From: Icerya purchasi
Lineage: Eukaryota > Arthropoda > Insecta > Hemiptera > Monophlebidae
Direction: 5' to 3'
Assembly (NCBI GenBank): GCA_039619475.1
Contig: CM077115.1
Span: 145,580,274-145,644,273, forward strand
DNA length: 64,000 bases
In this document: piece by piece, positions 42,039-53,660 of the stretch
How positions within the stretch are numbered: position 1 is the first letter of the stretch
How the letters are laid out: each line of letters opens with the position of its first letter
Position numbers and translations under genes: made by a program
Notes under the pieces: model-generated
The model's database searches: none
The model's input: the letters and a program-made list of their open reading frames with translations, nothing else
Told to the model about the DNA's origin: nothing

Positions 42039-44419
42039 GAAATGAATTCTCTCTACAACTTTTTCTGTCGAAGTTTGATTCTTTTCTTTTATTGCTTTCG
42101 GAATTCGTATATCACAAAAGTTTCTAAAACCGCAAGGGTGCGGGCCACCTGTCAGAGGTGTGTCACCCAGGCACGGGCCGAGTGTTATTTGAAATTCTTG
42201 CGGTCAAATTAATAAACCAAATTCTCGGCACAACGCGTATATTTTGGTCGAATCGCAAATAGCATCCGACAATGACACATAACACAAATATTTAGAACGG
42301 CATACGAATATAAAAAAACAGTAACAATGAAAAGATTACGACGATATCCAGGGCACAACGACTCGACTAGAATATTTTATAGGTCGTTGACGACGAAGTC
42401 GCGACTAGAAAAAAAAATAATATGTAAGTTTATAAATCAATAGCCACAATTTTTCTACGAAACAACGAATCTTTTAAGATGACTAGCCGACGAGGACGTG
42501 GACGTTATATAACGACTTGACGTTTTCGAATACTCGCGGTAACTAACGGTACATTTATTTCATTAAATCCGCTCAATAATAATTTAACAAAACTAACGGT
42601 ACATTGCCGAAATCCTTATCACTTAATATTACATAGCCGTTGTAACACACATCTCACACGGCTCGCGCGGCCGACAGACGCTATCCTGTTGTCGCAGACC
42701 GCACATACCAGAACACTTACACAACCCCTTAACACTTCCCGAGGCGAGAAATTCAACAGAAATCGGAAATAACAAATTCGGTCGTGTAAATATTCCGGCC
42801 GTATTCTCCGCCGACAACGAATAATACAATGATGCCGAGAGATCGAAAATTAATGATTTTAATCGGAGAATAATTTCTAGCTCGACATCATCGCTAGATA
42901 GCGCCGTAAATACCGAATTCGTATCAATATATATATATATGCATATTTTCCAAAAAAAATCCGATAACGTAAATACTATGCGGAAACTATACTGAAAATC
43001 GGGCTGAAACTGGGTCGGGAAAATGAATAGATCTGCTGAACACACGAATCAGTTTTTTCTACCAAATCAATTCGTTACGCTACTGCAAAAAGGTGGGGTT
43101 ATTAATTATTATTATTTCTCGCTCATTAGCGAAAAGTGACTGCAACCAAAAAGGAGAAGCCCGCTAAATGGAAGATGGTCTAATTTTCGGACAAGTTGGA
43201 GCACTACGGAGAAACGACCGCCCGAAAATGTTTGACGCGGAACAAACGCCTCTTGTAGCATCGGTCCGCGTAATTTACTCGAATCATTAGCGTCCTATCA
43301 CGTGTCCTATATTCCGTTTCATTAAGTTTAGCTGCTCTAAATGAAAACCTTTTCGCGCCCTTTTCAATTATATTTTTCTGCTTACCGCTTTGGAAATGTA
43401 AAAGATTCACTGCCGACGACGAGAGATATTTTCTAATTTGCCGCAGTGTTGCTGAGATGTTCTTGCGCCTCTAATGGTGCGGTGTTGTTAAGAAGAACAT
43501 CATATCGGTAAACTTAATATAGTTAATATTCGAAACTTTTGCTAATTGTCAACGATTTTAGGTAGATTATTAGCCGAGCGAGCGGATACAAGTGTAATAT
43601 TAAAAACACGATGTTTCCGAAATTACCGTAATTCCCAGCGTAAAATGAATACGCTATTCGATAACAAATGCGGTAGTGAGTTATTCTTTTTTCTTAGCGA
43701 GTTCGTCAACAAGAACTAATTAAGAAAGGAGAAGGAGAAAATAAAAGTTTATTTTCAAACGTTTTACGGATAGAGAATAAAAATATAATTCGAGGGCATA
43801 GATAACAGAAGCAGAAGGAAATGAGAGAATAAAAGCAGCTAAATATAATTAAGTCCATACCTGTTTCTTAATATTTAACAGTCGAAAAAATAACGACCTT
43901 AATAACAAAAAAAAAAAAAAATTAGTATTAAATAATTTACTCGAATAAATTAAAATATTTAATACTAGTTTTGATTGTTATTAAGGAGATTTATTTATTT
44001 TATTATAATAAAAGAAGCGCTGCCCATATTAGGGGAGTAGGGATTGTGGGTAACTGCGCGGACACAGTTATATACTCGGAAGTATATTCGCGTACACAGC
44101 CTCGGGGATATTGATTTAGTCTTAACTCCGAAAGACATGACACAATGAACAAACTTGTCATTCCGGACACACTAGTCGGATTTACCTCTGGCAGGGTGAT
44201 TTAATATATATCTCAACCCCGAAAGACGTTATTAGTTGCATGCGCGCCGGATTTATAAAACGCGAGTAAGATACGGCTATATTAGTATGAGAAAGAGATT
44301 TTAACGGATTCGGAATAATGTGATCGTGAAAGACGACTGTGTCGAGAAAGATAATGAAAAGAGTTTACAAAGTTGACCGCCTTCACTCAATTAATAACGT
44401 ATGATATAAAAAAACTATT
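42039..44419. other. Unassigned stretch with a GC-richer core
   Basis: 42130-43420 is less AT-rich than its surroundings and has several long chance-like open frames on the minus strand. The longest (43045-42629) begins with GTG and has no ATG until near its end, so I do not call it a gene. 44030-44310 contains a loosely repeated phrase (CCGAAAGACATG and CCGAAAGACGTT). No domain was recognised. Confidence 0.35.
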
Positions 44420-44880
44420 GCATGTTTTTATATGGTGTAAAGAGAAATAGTAACAAAAAAAAAAAAAAAAAAAAAGTATCGTAATACTAGTAATAACCAC
44501 TTATAACATTGACGCTACGTTGACATGAGATTACTATCTCCAGTTTTAAGCTACTAATGAGAGAGTGGTAGTTGTATAAAAATTATATTGTATTATTGTA
44601 ATATATAAGTGTTATCATGTATAAGTTTATTGTAATAGGAAATATTATTTTAGATGATGGTATAATTGTAATATAAATGATAAATAATGAGAGTGTGGAT
44701 ATTTTATGGTATAGTAATATATAAGTTAACACTTTTTATGCTGTAACAGAAAGTAGTACTTAAGTTAAGTTGATGTTATATATTGTACAAATGAATGATA
44801 TAATTATGTTGGCAACCCACAGACGGGCTAGTGCCTTGTGGGACCCGCAAATTATTATTAAAAAAAGAAAAAAATAATCG
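44420..44880 (+). mobile_element. LINE-B 3' UTR copy (5'-truncated)
   Basis: This is the plus-strand counterpart of 14704-15110. The match starts near ATGGTGTAAAGAGAAATAG, the very end of the LINE-B coding region, continues through an A-run and about 360 bp of UTR, and ends GTGCCTTGTGGGACCCGCAA followed by an A-rich tail. Relative to the other copy it carries an extra block of about 25-30 bp around 44748-44778. Similarity is high, about 90% by eye. It shows that the LINE-B 3' end is a dispersed repeat. No TSD was fixed. Confidence 0.85.
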
Positions 44881-45189
44881 GTTAACACGTCCGAGCTTTC
44901 TCCTTTATACACGGATTTAGATATGAATATGAAATATCCGTATTCGGATGTTTCAAATAATGCCTAATTTTTATAACTATATGCCGCTAGTATATTAATA
45001 TCTATGTTTATATATTAATTTTTATTAGGCTGAAGTACATTTACGTTATAAAATTGTTGTTCGTAAATCTGTATTTTCTTTGCGGAAATACTTATTACAG
45101 TCGTTGAAAATTACACTTCTTTCATCGCAGTAGAGTAATCTGCTTTTTTGTTACTCCACTTCGCTCATATCATTCGCTTTATTGATCTA
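44881..45189. other. Unassigned spacer
   Basis: No feature recognised. Confidence 0.35.
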
Positions 45190-45369
45190 CAATAGCTGTC
45201 CCATGAGAAGTGAGAGCAACTCTGGTGTGAGAGTAGGTAACCACTCATAAAGCCTATTTAATTAGCTATCGAATGCAACAAACCGGAAGTTCCCACTTCC
45301 CCTTCACCCGCTGCATCGATTTGAAAAAAAACACCGGAGTTGCTCTCACTTCCCTTGGGATAGCCATTG
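45190..45369. mobile_element. Tc1/mariner-type MITE (180 bp), TA target site
   Basis: The left end is CAATAGCTGTCCCATGAGAA and the inverse of the right end is CAATGGCTATCCCAAGGGAA. Both continue as GTGAGAGCAACTC(T/C)GGTGT, giving a terminal inverted repeat of about 41 bp with few mismatches. TA lies at both outer edges (45188-45189 and 45370-45371), the Tc1/mariner signature. The 100-bp interior has no frame, so it would have needed a transposase in trans. Its ends do not resemble either Tc1-like element of this window. Confidence 0.85.
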
Positions 45370-46468
45370 TACTTACCCATCTGCCACCTTGGACTTAAAA
45401 TGGAAATATTTACTTTTGTTTTAACAAATTTCCCCTAACGATTTTTTCTCTCTTTCCCGGGAAACGAAGATTATCGGCTTTTCTATCACTTATTATATGC
45501 CGCGATCTAAAGCGGTTTCGATCAATTGTACACAGTCATCATTTTAAAAATGTATACAATTAAACCACTTGTGGATCATCGTTTTTTTTTTTTACTGTAC
45601 ACACATAGAACACATTCCGTTTTAAATCGGTTCCGCATTGATCATACCGGGGACAATGTCAGGTATTTTATAACGTACATTTTTGCGAGAACACTCCTCC
45701 ATCCGAATGCCCGTTTCGTTCGACGAGTATTATGGATAGAAGGATAATATTTATCACATTTAACAAAATTTATTATCATTATTATAATGATCGCGTTACT
45801 TTTTTAACACTCGCGTCTGAAATTAATAAAATGTTATCCCGAATATTTTCATATTTACCGCATAGTAAACAGTTTTTAATTTTTTTCGGATGATTTTTTT
45901 TTTTTTTTTGAATTTAGAATTACCTTTCTTGTTTTCTCGTTTTCTCATTTTATCGACAAAAACTCGTATAATTACACCAAAAGACTTATAAATTTCGAGG
46001 TTAAATCAGTCTGCTGGTGAAAGCCAGAGATTTTTCGACTCTTCCGATTATTTACTAGCTCTACATATTTCTCCTTATTTTTCCTTCGCTTCCAGTTTCT
46101 CTGTCAATTTCACACATACGCATTCACCTTAGTAGTTCCTCTTTGTTTTTTTTCTTTTGCCGTTCGCCGGCGCTCCGTCGGTAACGTTGATGAATGAGTG
46201 CCGTAGAAAAACAGAAAGAAAAGAAAGCGATGCGATTGGACAAGAACAAAATATCAAAAAGCAGCTACAGCAACATCGGCTGCCAACGACCAAAAAGAAT
46301 CCGCCCTTTCCAAACAATTTCCCCCCAAGTAGGATCTGAACAATTTTTTTTCGTTTTCTGTGCATTTCCTTCCTTATTTATACGAACCGCATTTTTCGAT
46401 TATCAACTTCATTTTCCAAGTCTGTTCATCCAATGAGAGATACATCGATAATTAATGCATGGTAACCG
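45370..46468. other. Unassigned stretch
   Basis: No supported gene. Short frames around 45526-45747 and 46129-46436 have no known domain. Confidence 0.35.
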
Positions 46469-46469
46469 A

Positions 46470-46806
46470 TTTTTTTACGCTTTCGTATAATTGTAGAAGC
46501 AATTTTTTTACACTTCTGTACAATTGTAAAAGCAATTTTTTTACACTTTCGTATAATTGTAAAAGCAATTTTTTTTACACTTTCGTATAATTGTAAAAGC
46601 AATTTTTTTACACTTTCGTACAACTGTAAAAGCAATTTTTTTACATTTTTGTACAATTGTAAAAGCAATTTTTTTACACTTTTGTACAATTGTAAAAGCA
46701 ATTTTTTTACACTTTTGTACAATTGTAGAAGTAATTTTTTTACACTTTCGTATAATTGTAAAAGCAATTTTTTTACACTTTCGTACAATTGTAAAAGCAA
46801 TTTTTT
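46470..46806. repeat. 33-bp minisatellite, about ten units
   Basis: The unit contains TTTTTTTACACTTTCGTACA followed by ATTGTAAAAGCAA and is repeated about ten times with small differences; one unit has an extra T. Each unit holds a TACAATTGTA-like palindrome. Because 33 is a multiple of three, the minus strand reads as an 11-residue repeat (LLLQLYESVKK and variants) over seven units before the extra base shifts the frame. I treat the open frame as a by-product of the repeat. Confidence 0.95.
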
Positions 46807-46939
46807 AACAATTTCTACTGTTTTCTTTTTTTTTAAATTTTAATTAATCATTACCGTTACTATTATTTTCCTTCTCGAAATGTAAAAAAAAAAAAAAGGA
46901 GTATTTCTGTTTTTAAACTTTTCATTCGGCAGGCTCGAC

Positions 46940-47380
46940 TTAAAGTGTGTAACAAATGAGTAGAATAAATACGAACCTTTTTTTCCTATTGTCACGAAGG
47001 GAAATTATTTTGCGCCTAAAAGTGACGGAAAATTCGCGCGCCATTTGTAGTCGACGTAAATTATATATCGAGAAAAGTTTGAAAATTCCCGGAATTACGA
47101 CCAAAGTAAAAACTGGTGTCAGCTCGCTCGGTTTGAAATCGATAAACTGCCTCGAGCAATCGGACAAAATTTCAAGATGAAAAGTGCGTGCCAAATTAAG
47201 CCTGCCTTGCAATAACGAAGAAGTGAAATTCAACTTTACCCAAGTCGAAGAAAAATTACACGCTTTCCGTGAAATGCAACGGTGAGGACCGACCGCGTTA
47301 ACAAAGAGAGACCCGGCCAAACGCGAAAAGAAAGATTTTACAAAGACCCCCGAGTAAATTGGCGCCGCGACGAACTCCAT
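46940..47380 (-). CDS. Hypothetical 146-codon frame (doubtful)
   Basis: An ATG-started minus-strand frame begins MEFVAAPIYSGVFVKSFFSR and has hydrophobic stretches but no recognised domain. The same DNA also has open frames on the plus strand (46956-47180, 47282-47491). The local base composition is less AT-rich, which alone makes long chance frames more likely. I know of no family it belongs to and I see no splice sites or polyadenylation signal tied to it. It is listed because it is the longest ATG-started frame outside the transposons. Confidence 0.12.
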   Translation of the reverse strand: MEFVAAPIYSGVFVKSFFSRLAGSLFVNAVGPHRCISRKACNFSSTWVKLNFTSSLLQGRLNLARTFHLEILSDCSRQFIDFKPSELTPVFTLVVIPGIFKLFSIYNLRRLQMAREFSVTFRRKIISLRDNRKKRFVFILLICYTL

Positions 47381-47593
47381 TATTTGCCGAAGAAGAGTAA
47401 ATTTGAAGCAAAAAATTCAAAATGCTCCCCGTTCTCTGGCGCAAGGATGTTTTTGGTCGAAACTCCCGTCACGTTGCGGAAGGTAGAGTAATACGTCAGC
47501 GAAGTGAAAAATTTGATTAAAATTCTGACAAAATTACATTTTTTTGGAGTTCAGAAGCTTGATAATTCTAATATTCGATAATTTCGATAAAAA

Positions 47594-47617
47594 TCTTATC
47601 TATCTATCTATCTATCT

Positions 47618-47650
<33 letters not shown>

Positions 47651-47655
47651 TGAAT
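47594..47655. repeat. (ATCT)n and (TA)n microsatellite
   Basis: About five TATC units pass into TATA-rich repeat. Confidence 0.85.
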
Positions 47656-47875
47656 AAAAAAATAAAAAAATTATATACTGAATCTAAAAAAATATAAAAA
47701 AAATTATTAATAATTAAATAATATAATCAAATAAATATTCAAAATATATTAAAGTTAAATAATAATAATAACCCTGTCTATTAGAAACATAATCATAAAC
47801 AAGAAAAAAAAAATATATTAATAATATATGTGTGTGTAATTTTTTTTCTTCTTTTTATATTTTTGATATTGTCAA

Positions 47876-47965
47876 TTACGACTTTAATTCAGCGCAAGTG
47901 AAATTTTTGCATGTTTTCAAGGATTCGAACTAGTGAACAAAAGCCTAACCAACTACGTCGCGGTA
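47876..47965 (-). mobile_element. SINE1 copy, truncated tail
   Basis: On the minus strand the head reads CGACGTAGTTGGTTAGGC (A-box region) and then AGTTCGAATCC (B-box, 47920-47930). About 30 bp later comes AAAATTTCACTTGCGC, which also follows the head of the SINE1 copy at 52.7 kb. The GGGTTAATG tail is missing or unrecognisable, so the copy is incomplete or decayed. Confidence 0.6.
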
Positions 47966-49046
47966 GCCTGCTTATCAATATTTTACTTTCCATAAGGGCT
48001 GAATAGTTTATTTTCTCAGTAGCCGATTTGTTAATAAAATTAGGCGGGACTATGTATCGATTAAGTACTTGAAAAAATATACGGAAGTTAACGGGATACC
48101 TCCCCTCGGTATCGGTTGCGTGGTCAAAGTGAACAAGAAAAAAAAAAGATTCTGTTTTTATTATTATCAATTTTTTGTTATTTCGCAAAAAATCGGATCG
48201 GCCTGTCGATATTTTACTGATACTGTGTCGTTCTGGTCCATTGCAATTAACTGCGAATTGTAATCTAAATGCGACGCTGCTCTCATATCAGTGAGAATTA
48301 GTATATATCAAAATAACCAAAAAAAAACAGCTGAGCGAAGAGGAATAATAGTTTCGGTTTTTCAAAAATCATTATTAGTTAAAGTTTAAATATTTACACG
48401 TTAATTTTAACTTATCGCCTTGTGCAGCACTTCCTTGCTGGCTATTACTAGCATGGTGCGGTCAATCACAAACTTTGTTTTTAGCAGTTCTTCTAATTCC
48501 GAAGAATAATTTGAAGAAAATAATCATTTTTCTTTGATTAAAACACTTTTTTCAAGTGAAACTTCTTTAGACGCGCGTCGTATATGCACAGTTAACACGC
48601 AAAACGAGCGAGCGTACGTTATGAATAACTCTAATAGTTCTTCTGAACAGCGAGTGTCAACACATCGAAGTATTCGTAATAGACATGTAGAGCCGGTAAT
48701 ACATTGAATTAAAATTTATGTTGCATGTTATTGCATTTTATAAAATAAAAAAAAAAAAAAGAAGAAATTTATTAGAATTTAAAACATCAGGTTAATTAAT
48801 CAAACATAAAAAATGGATATAAAGAATCGGGAAAATGGAAGGCATCGAGCATATAGAGAGAGAATGTCAATGATCTCAAAGGAAAAGTGAAGCAAGTAGT
48901 ATTTTAATCAGAAACCTGGATGATGACGATAATATCGACATACCATGTAAACGCCACAGAACGTTCGAGCAGGAAGGGTTGCAGTTTAACCTTATTAGAA
49001 ACGATAAGTCAACTATTGTTACACTTCTAATATTGATATGCCAATA
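47966..49046. other. Unassigned stretch
   Basis: No supported gene. 48490-48710 can be read in one frame rich in Ser/Asn (SSSNSEE, then NNSNSSSEQRVSTHR) with one stop and an acidic start, similar in style to low-complexity N-termini; no homology recognised. Confidence 0.3.
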
Positions 49047-49500
49047 CACACTTCTTCTTCTTCTTCTTCTTCTTCAGGTGCCTTCTCCTCGAAGGAGGTT
49101 GACTATCATACGACGAAACTGTTCTCTATTGCTGGCTATCCTTAAGGCTTCTGAAACTTTCCTGATATTCAACCATTCTAGTATATTTTTAATCCAGTCC
49201 GTTCTTCTTCCTCGGCCCTGTTTCCCTTCAATATTTCCCCTTGTAGGATAATTATATTTCCCTATATTTTCCAATAGAGTTCATATTTATTACTTCTAAT
49301 TATATGTCCTAGGTATTCCAACTTTCTTCTTTCTACCAAAGCTATCAATTCTCTATCTTTTTTCATTCTGTGTAACACTTCCTTATTGGAAACTTTATCG
49401 ACCCATGGTATTCTTAATATCCTTCTGTACAGCTACATTTCAAATGCTTGTAATCTGTTTATAGATGCCGCTTTTACACACAATGTTAAGCAATTAAGTC
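49047..49500 (-). pseudogene. LINE 3' end with (GAA)n tail
   Basis: On the minus strand the reading NRLQAFEM, LYRRILRIPWVDKVSNKEVL, RKLEYLGHIIRSNKYEL and, one frame later, GNIEGKQGRGRRTDWIKNIL with NREQFRRMIVNLL spells the C-terminal third of an endonuclease-reverse transcriptase LINE. At least one stop and one frameshift break it. The 3' end reads CTCCTTCGAGGAG (a small hairpin), then AAGGCACCTGAAGAAGAAG and a (GAA)n run (49051-49076 on the plus strand). That end is shared with SINE2 at 28.57 kb. The same protein type is at 50.4-50.9 kb. Confidence 0.85.
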
Positions 49501-50400
49501 AAACAGATATGTGTATGTACCGTTCAATGTAAGACGGAAGATGGAAAAGAAATAATTATTATCGCTATTTATATTTCTTCAAATCAAAGGGTTCATGATA
49601 TAATTAAATTTATATATAGAAGATTACTCCCCTTCACTCCCGATGGTTCAAGGTTATTAAAAGAAAATTTACACACACTTCCAGTGATATCAGCTGTCGA
49701 ATTCAACGTCAGTTTTGCATCAGACGATTCGTTGCCTTTAATAGAATTTCTTCAAACTGAACTTCGATTATTAATAATAATCCAAATGAATCAACAACAA
49801 AGTACAGAACTACCACTGATGCAGTATTCTGCTAGTTATATATTAGTAGTGAACAAATATGGCAGCTGGCGGGTCTGACGTCACAGCCCTAAAACCGTGT
49901 CCGCAGGCCAAAAACTCACCCAAGTACTATATTCAGGGGGCAACAAATAACCCCAATTCTTGTGTCCAGGAGTTCAAACTTCATCCAAATTTCCTTCAGT
50001 TCCCCCGAATTCCCCGGTTCCCCGGCCCCGTTCACTTTACAGTCTCTTTAATAACGAACATCAGGTCCCCCCGGAAAATTGCCCCAACCCCTAACCTTAT
50101 TAGCGTTATTTGGATCCCGGTTCATAACAAAATTGAGACTAAACAATATCCACGTACCCTGCAGGAATTGTCTCGATCTCAATGTCAGACTATATGTATA
50201 CTATATACGGCATTTTTAGATTTTCCACTTTTCCGCAGTACCGCAAAATATAGCCTACCAGCTAGATAAATCCGAACGTTTTAAACCTAATAACGAAAAT
50301 AAGTTACTCTATTCTTCTTGAGGTTGGAAAAAACACCAGCCCCAGAATACACATTAAACGGGAAATCCTAGAGAAATTTGAATTATTTAAATACTAAACA
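49501..50400. other. Unassigned stretch
   Basis: No firm feature. An open frame at 49859-50269 includes SVIWIPVHNKIET, which faintly resembles the RNase H WIPGHxxIxGN box, but nothing else supports it. Confidence 0.3.
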
Positions 50401-50945
50401 CTACAGGAGGATCTGAAGTGGAAATCAAAAGTCGGATTGGACAGTCGAGAAGTGCATTTTACAAGATGAGGGAAACTTCGACAGCCCAAATTAAGTATTC
50501 GAATTTTAAACTGTTATATATGGTCCACATGTTACTATATGGCTGTGAGGCGTGGACTTTGAAGAAAAACACCCTGAATCGATTAAGAGCTTTTGAATTG
50601 TGGTGCTCTCAAAGAATTTTGAGGGTACTCTGGACAGCTAAAAAAATCAACCAGGCGATACTGAGGGTTATGAAAAAAGACCGCGATAAAATATTTTGAA
50701 CACAGCTTGCTATTTTTGATGGGAAGAATTGAAGGTAAACGAAGAATTGGACGGAGGAAACGTACCTGGTTCTGTAATATCAAGACGTGGAAAGGATAAA
50801 ATACAGGACGGTTGATACACTTCACGTACGACAGAGAGTGGTACAGGAATATCATCAAGACTTCGTTAGATGGCCACTCACTTATGACCGAGATTGGTTA
50901 GAGGCAGCAAGAAGGAGAAGATCCTTCGTGAATCACTTCTGACTA
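50401..50945 (+). pseudogene. LINE reverse transcriptase C-terminal remnant
   Basis: The frame at 50418-50699 contains EIKSRIGQSRSAF, LYGCEAWTL, NRLRAFELWCSQRILRVLW and ILRVMKKDRD, the usual order in the C-terminal third of endonuclease-reverse transcriptase LINEs. After a stop at 50697, other frames continue with GRIEGKRRIGRRKRTWFCNI (around 50720-50785). The final TYDRDWLEAARRRRSFV-like end lies near 50885-50930. The catalytic core is absent. It lies on the opposite strand from the related relic at 49.0-49.5 kb, so they are two separate insertions. Confidence 0.8.
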
Positions 50946-52643
50946 CATAATTAACCGACTTCACGTAATATCCGTGTTTCACAGGTATCAGTTGCAGTAC
51001 TACTACTGGGTACGAGAAAAAAATTTATATATCATTATTGTTTAAACTTATAAATTATCGGAAAGGTTCGAAAGTTAACTAAAGTTATTTTAAATTGTGT
51101 GAGTTTTCATTTATGAAGAAAAAAAATAAATGATTGCAATATATGTACCAAAAAAAGAAAAAAAAAAAGTAACAATACGCAAGAACTTAAACATCGAACA
51201 AGGGCAAATTGCATTTATTACATTTACGCATATTTAAAAATAAATTAATACATTAAACAATAATTACGAAAAAACTGTTTAAAAAAGTGTACCGATACTT
51301 GAAGATTTATTAAGAAAAATGCGATAAAAATAAAAAAAGATAAAATTACCCGATACGAAAGATATCTTATTCACTAAAATGTACCTCGAAGGAGCGAATA
51401 TTGTGATTATTCTTGAACAACATCATTGATAGCCTCGATGATATACCAAATTCGAATTATAGAAAAATATTTTTAAAAATCGAATGGATATAACAATACA
51501 ATTACTCTTTTTTTTTGTCGGCCTCGTATTCGAAAAGGTCTTGAATATTTAACATGCGGTTTTTAATAATTATTGCGGTTTGATTTTCGTGTACCGGAGT
51601 CTTTAATGAATGTTAAAATGTCGTCTAAAAGTAATCCCCTTATTCCGAGATGTTTCGTATCGAATGCACAATTTTATTTTCTACTGTTTCACTATATTTC
51701 TTCGTATGATTTTTAAAGTAAATTTTGAAAGCGTTTTCTTCCTTAAAAATAATTTTATTTCACAATTTTCAGTGAAATTCTTGCTCTCTTTTTTTTTAAA
51801 GTAATATAATACGAACAGACTAGCCTTGAATGGTGCTTCCTTCTGTATTACTCCGTACAGCTGGCTATGAGTTCTCAAACGTCAAACGTAATATTTCCGT
51901 GGGTAATTAGAAATTGCGCTACGAAAGTTTCAAATTTGTTCGAACCCATATTTATCCGTAGTAACTAACATTAATAACATTTTAAGTCACTCGCATTCGT
52001 CGCCTCGATTAAATTTCAAAATTTTGACTCTTAAATTTTAAAATAATTTTAGAGGCTTCAAATTTTTCCTATCTCACAAAAAATAAAACCATCAATTAAA
52101 AAGAAAAAGAAAAACTCCCTAACTTATGTAGAAAATTGCGCTGTGAACTATTTCGAAACTCTTTAGCTAATTTTTGACTGGAAAATTCCTTTTTGTTTTC
52201 AACCTCCCATGCTAAAAATAACATTGATGAAATTTCTTCTTCTAAAGAGACCCCAGCCCTTTTATTCTCGCGCTGAATTCAGCTGCTTATTCGGCCTATG
52301 TTTACCCGGCCACTACTCGTTGAAAACTCCTACGGAAGCACCGTTGACTGGTGAACTTTCGAATAGACAAAGAATCATTAAAATCGGTTGCTCATAAGTT
52401 ACAAGTGAACAAACGTAAAAAAGAGAAATAAAACGTGCACGGCGAACGTACAACCTCCTCCTATTTTTTTCGAAAACCATAACAATCGCATTATAACCTC
52501 CTTTTTCGGAAGTCGCTTTAAATTAAAAACAATTCAATTATTTAATTAAAAACCGCAATATTTTCGCTGAACGAACTTGTTGTAACGGGTAGCCGAAAAA
52601 AACAAATGAGCAACGGATCAAAATGAGATATTTCACCCTATAT
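50946..52643. other. Unassigned AT-rich stretch
   Basis: No supported gene. Short open frames near 51610-51878 and 52209-52397 show no known domain. Confidence 0.35.
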
Positions 52644-52775
52644 ACCACGTACTGTAGTTGGTTAGTCAGTGTGGTATTTGGTTCGAATCCTGTTGCTGAA
52701 AAACTTTTAAAAATTTCACTTGCGCCGGGTTAATGTCTATTGTTGGCGCGCTCAAAAAAAGAAAAAAAACCTCAC
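52644..52775 (+). mobile_element. SINE1 copy (best preserved)
   Basis: The head has TGTAGTTGGTTAG (A-box region) and GGTTCGAATCC (B-box, 52680-52690) at normal tRNA-like spacing. The body continues AAATTTCACTTGCGCC. The tail is GGGTTAATGTCTATTGTTGG followed by CGCGCTC and an A-rich run. The internal promoter would be read by RNA polymerase III. The tail is shared with LINE-A copies at 34.3 and 62.6 kb. Confidence 0.7.
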
Positions 52776-52929
52776 TTTCCGCTTGCCATCTTTAATGTGA
52801 TCCTGCTTTTCATTTTCCCAGTTTTTGGACTAACTTCTCTATGTCGACAACTCACCTGTAAACAAAAAAATATTTTTTTACCGATTATAATCATTTCCCC
52901 ATTTTTTTATATATATATATTGAAAAAAA

Positions 52930-53660
52930 TAAAATAAAAATGTTGGGTTTGATAAAAAAAAGACATGGCCCCGAGAGGAGGAAAAAGGATGAGAAGCGGA
53001 ATCAGATATTTATGCGATTAGATATGGTGGATCTGGAATGACCGAAGATGATGGGTAAGGATAGAGGACAAAAGATGTACAATTTTTCCTTACTTTAGCC
53101 AACTGCGTCCAGAAGAAACAGCCTCGCCTTATCGTGTACCTTTTACGAGACGGTCTTGGACCGGTCATTTTTCTTCCTTAAACTATATCGCAACTGAAAG
53201 TATTAACCCGTCGCCACAATTCAAGGTACTAGGGAACCAACTAAAAATCGTAACGCGTTTACAAATTAAGGAAAGGAAGGAGACAATAATGGAACCTATA
53301 GGAGGTGAAAGAGAGCGTAAGAATAAAGAACATAGGGTGGGGGAAGAGGAGAGGAACGCCTAAGAGCTGAAGGTAGCACAATACGAGAGTGTTCAGCGGA
53401 GAGAGCGAACCATTTAAAGAAAATGTGATCATCGGCGCCACTATGAACTGTTGTCGTCAGGGTAAAGAGTTTTACAAAAAAAGGAAGCTTGATAGAACGA
53501 AAAGATTATGGACAAAGCGAAAACGAGAAATGGAGGAAAAGAAAGGATGATTAAGATGAGGACGATCACCATGGTCGAGAGGGCGGGAAACGATGAACAA
53601 AGATATAAAAAGACTAAGGAAAAAAGGAATGATAAATACATTGGAAAATGAATAAAGCAG
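52930..53660 (-). pseudogene. LINE-A copy, C-terminal part and 3' UTR, interrupted
   Basis: On the minus strand, 53660-53260 reads the decayed LINE-A C-terminus. It includes FRFVHNLFVLSSFLF (for RLRFGHSLLPASLF) and ADDHIFFKWFALSAEH (for the DANHILFEC block). The 3' UTR text then resumes at 53075-52940 with TTCGGTCATTCC, ATCTAATCGCATAAATATCT, GATTCCGC and a short A-rich end. It is nearly the same as the UTR of the plus-strand copy at 54.9 kb. The 170 bp between (53085-53255) do not belong to LINE-A and may be a nested SINE1-like insert. Many frame breaks; non-functional. Confidence 0.7.

Noticed and set aside
42629..43045. 138-codon minus-strand frame with a Cys-rich end
   Set aside because: It starts with GTG and has no ATG until close to its end; no known domain; located in a locally GC-richer patch where long chance frames are expected.
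46470..46806. CRISPR-like array
   Set aside because: The repeats are contiguous 33-bp units without unique spacers, and the genome is eukaryotic; it is a minisatellite.
49859..50269. 136-codon frame with WIPVHNKIET
   Set aside because: The RNase H resemblance is a single short match; the SDS and GNExAD parts are missing and proline-rich text surrounds it.
53085..53255. Firm SINE1 call for the insert in the minus-strand LINE-A copy
   Set aside because: Only short words match; no clear A-box/B-box pair, so it is left as a suggestion.
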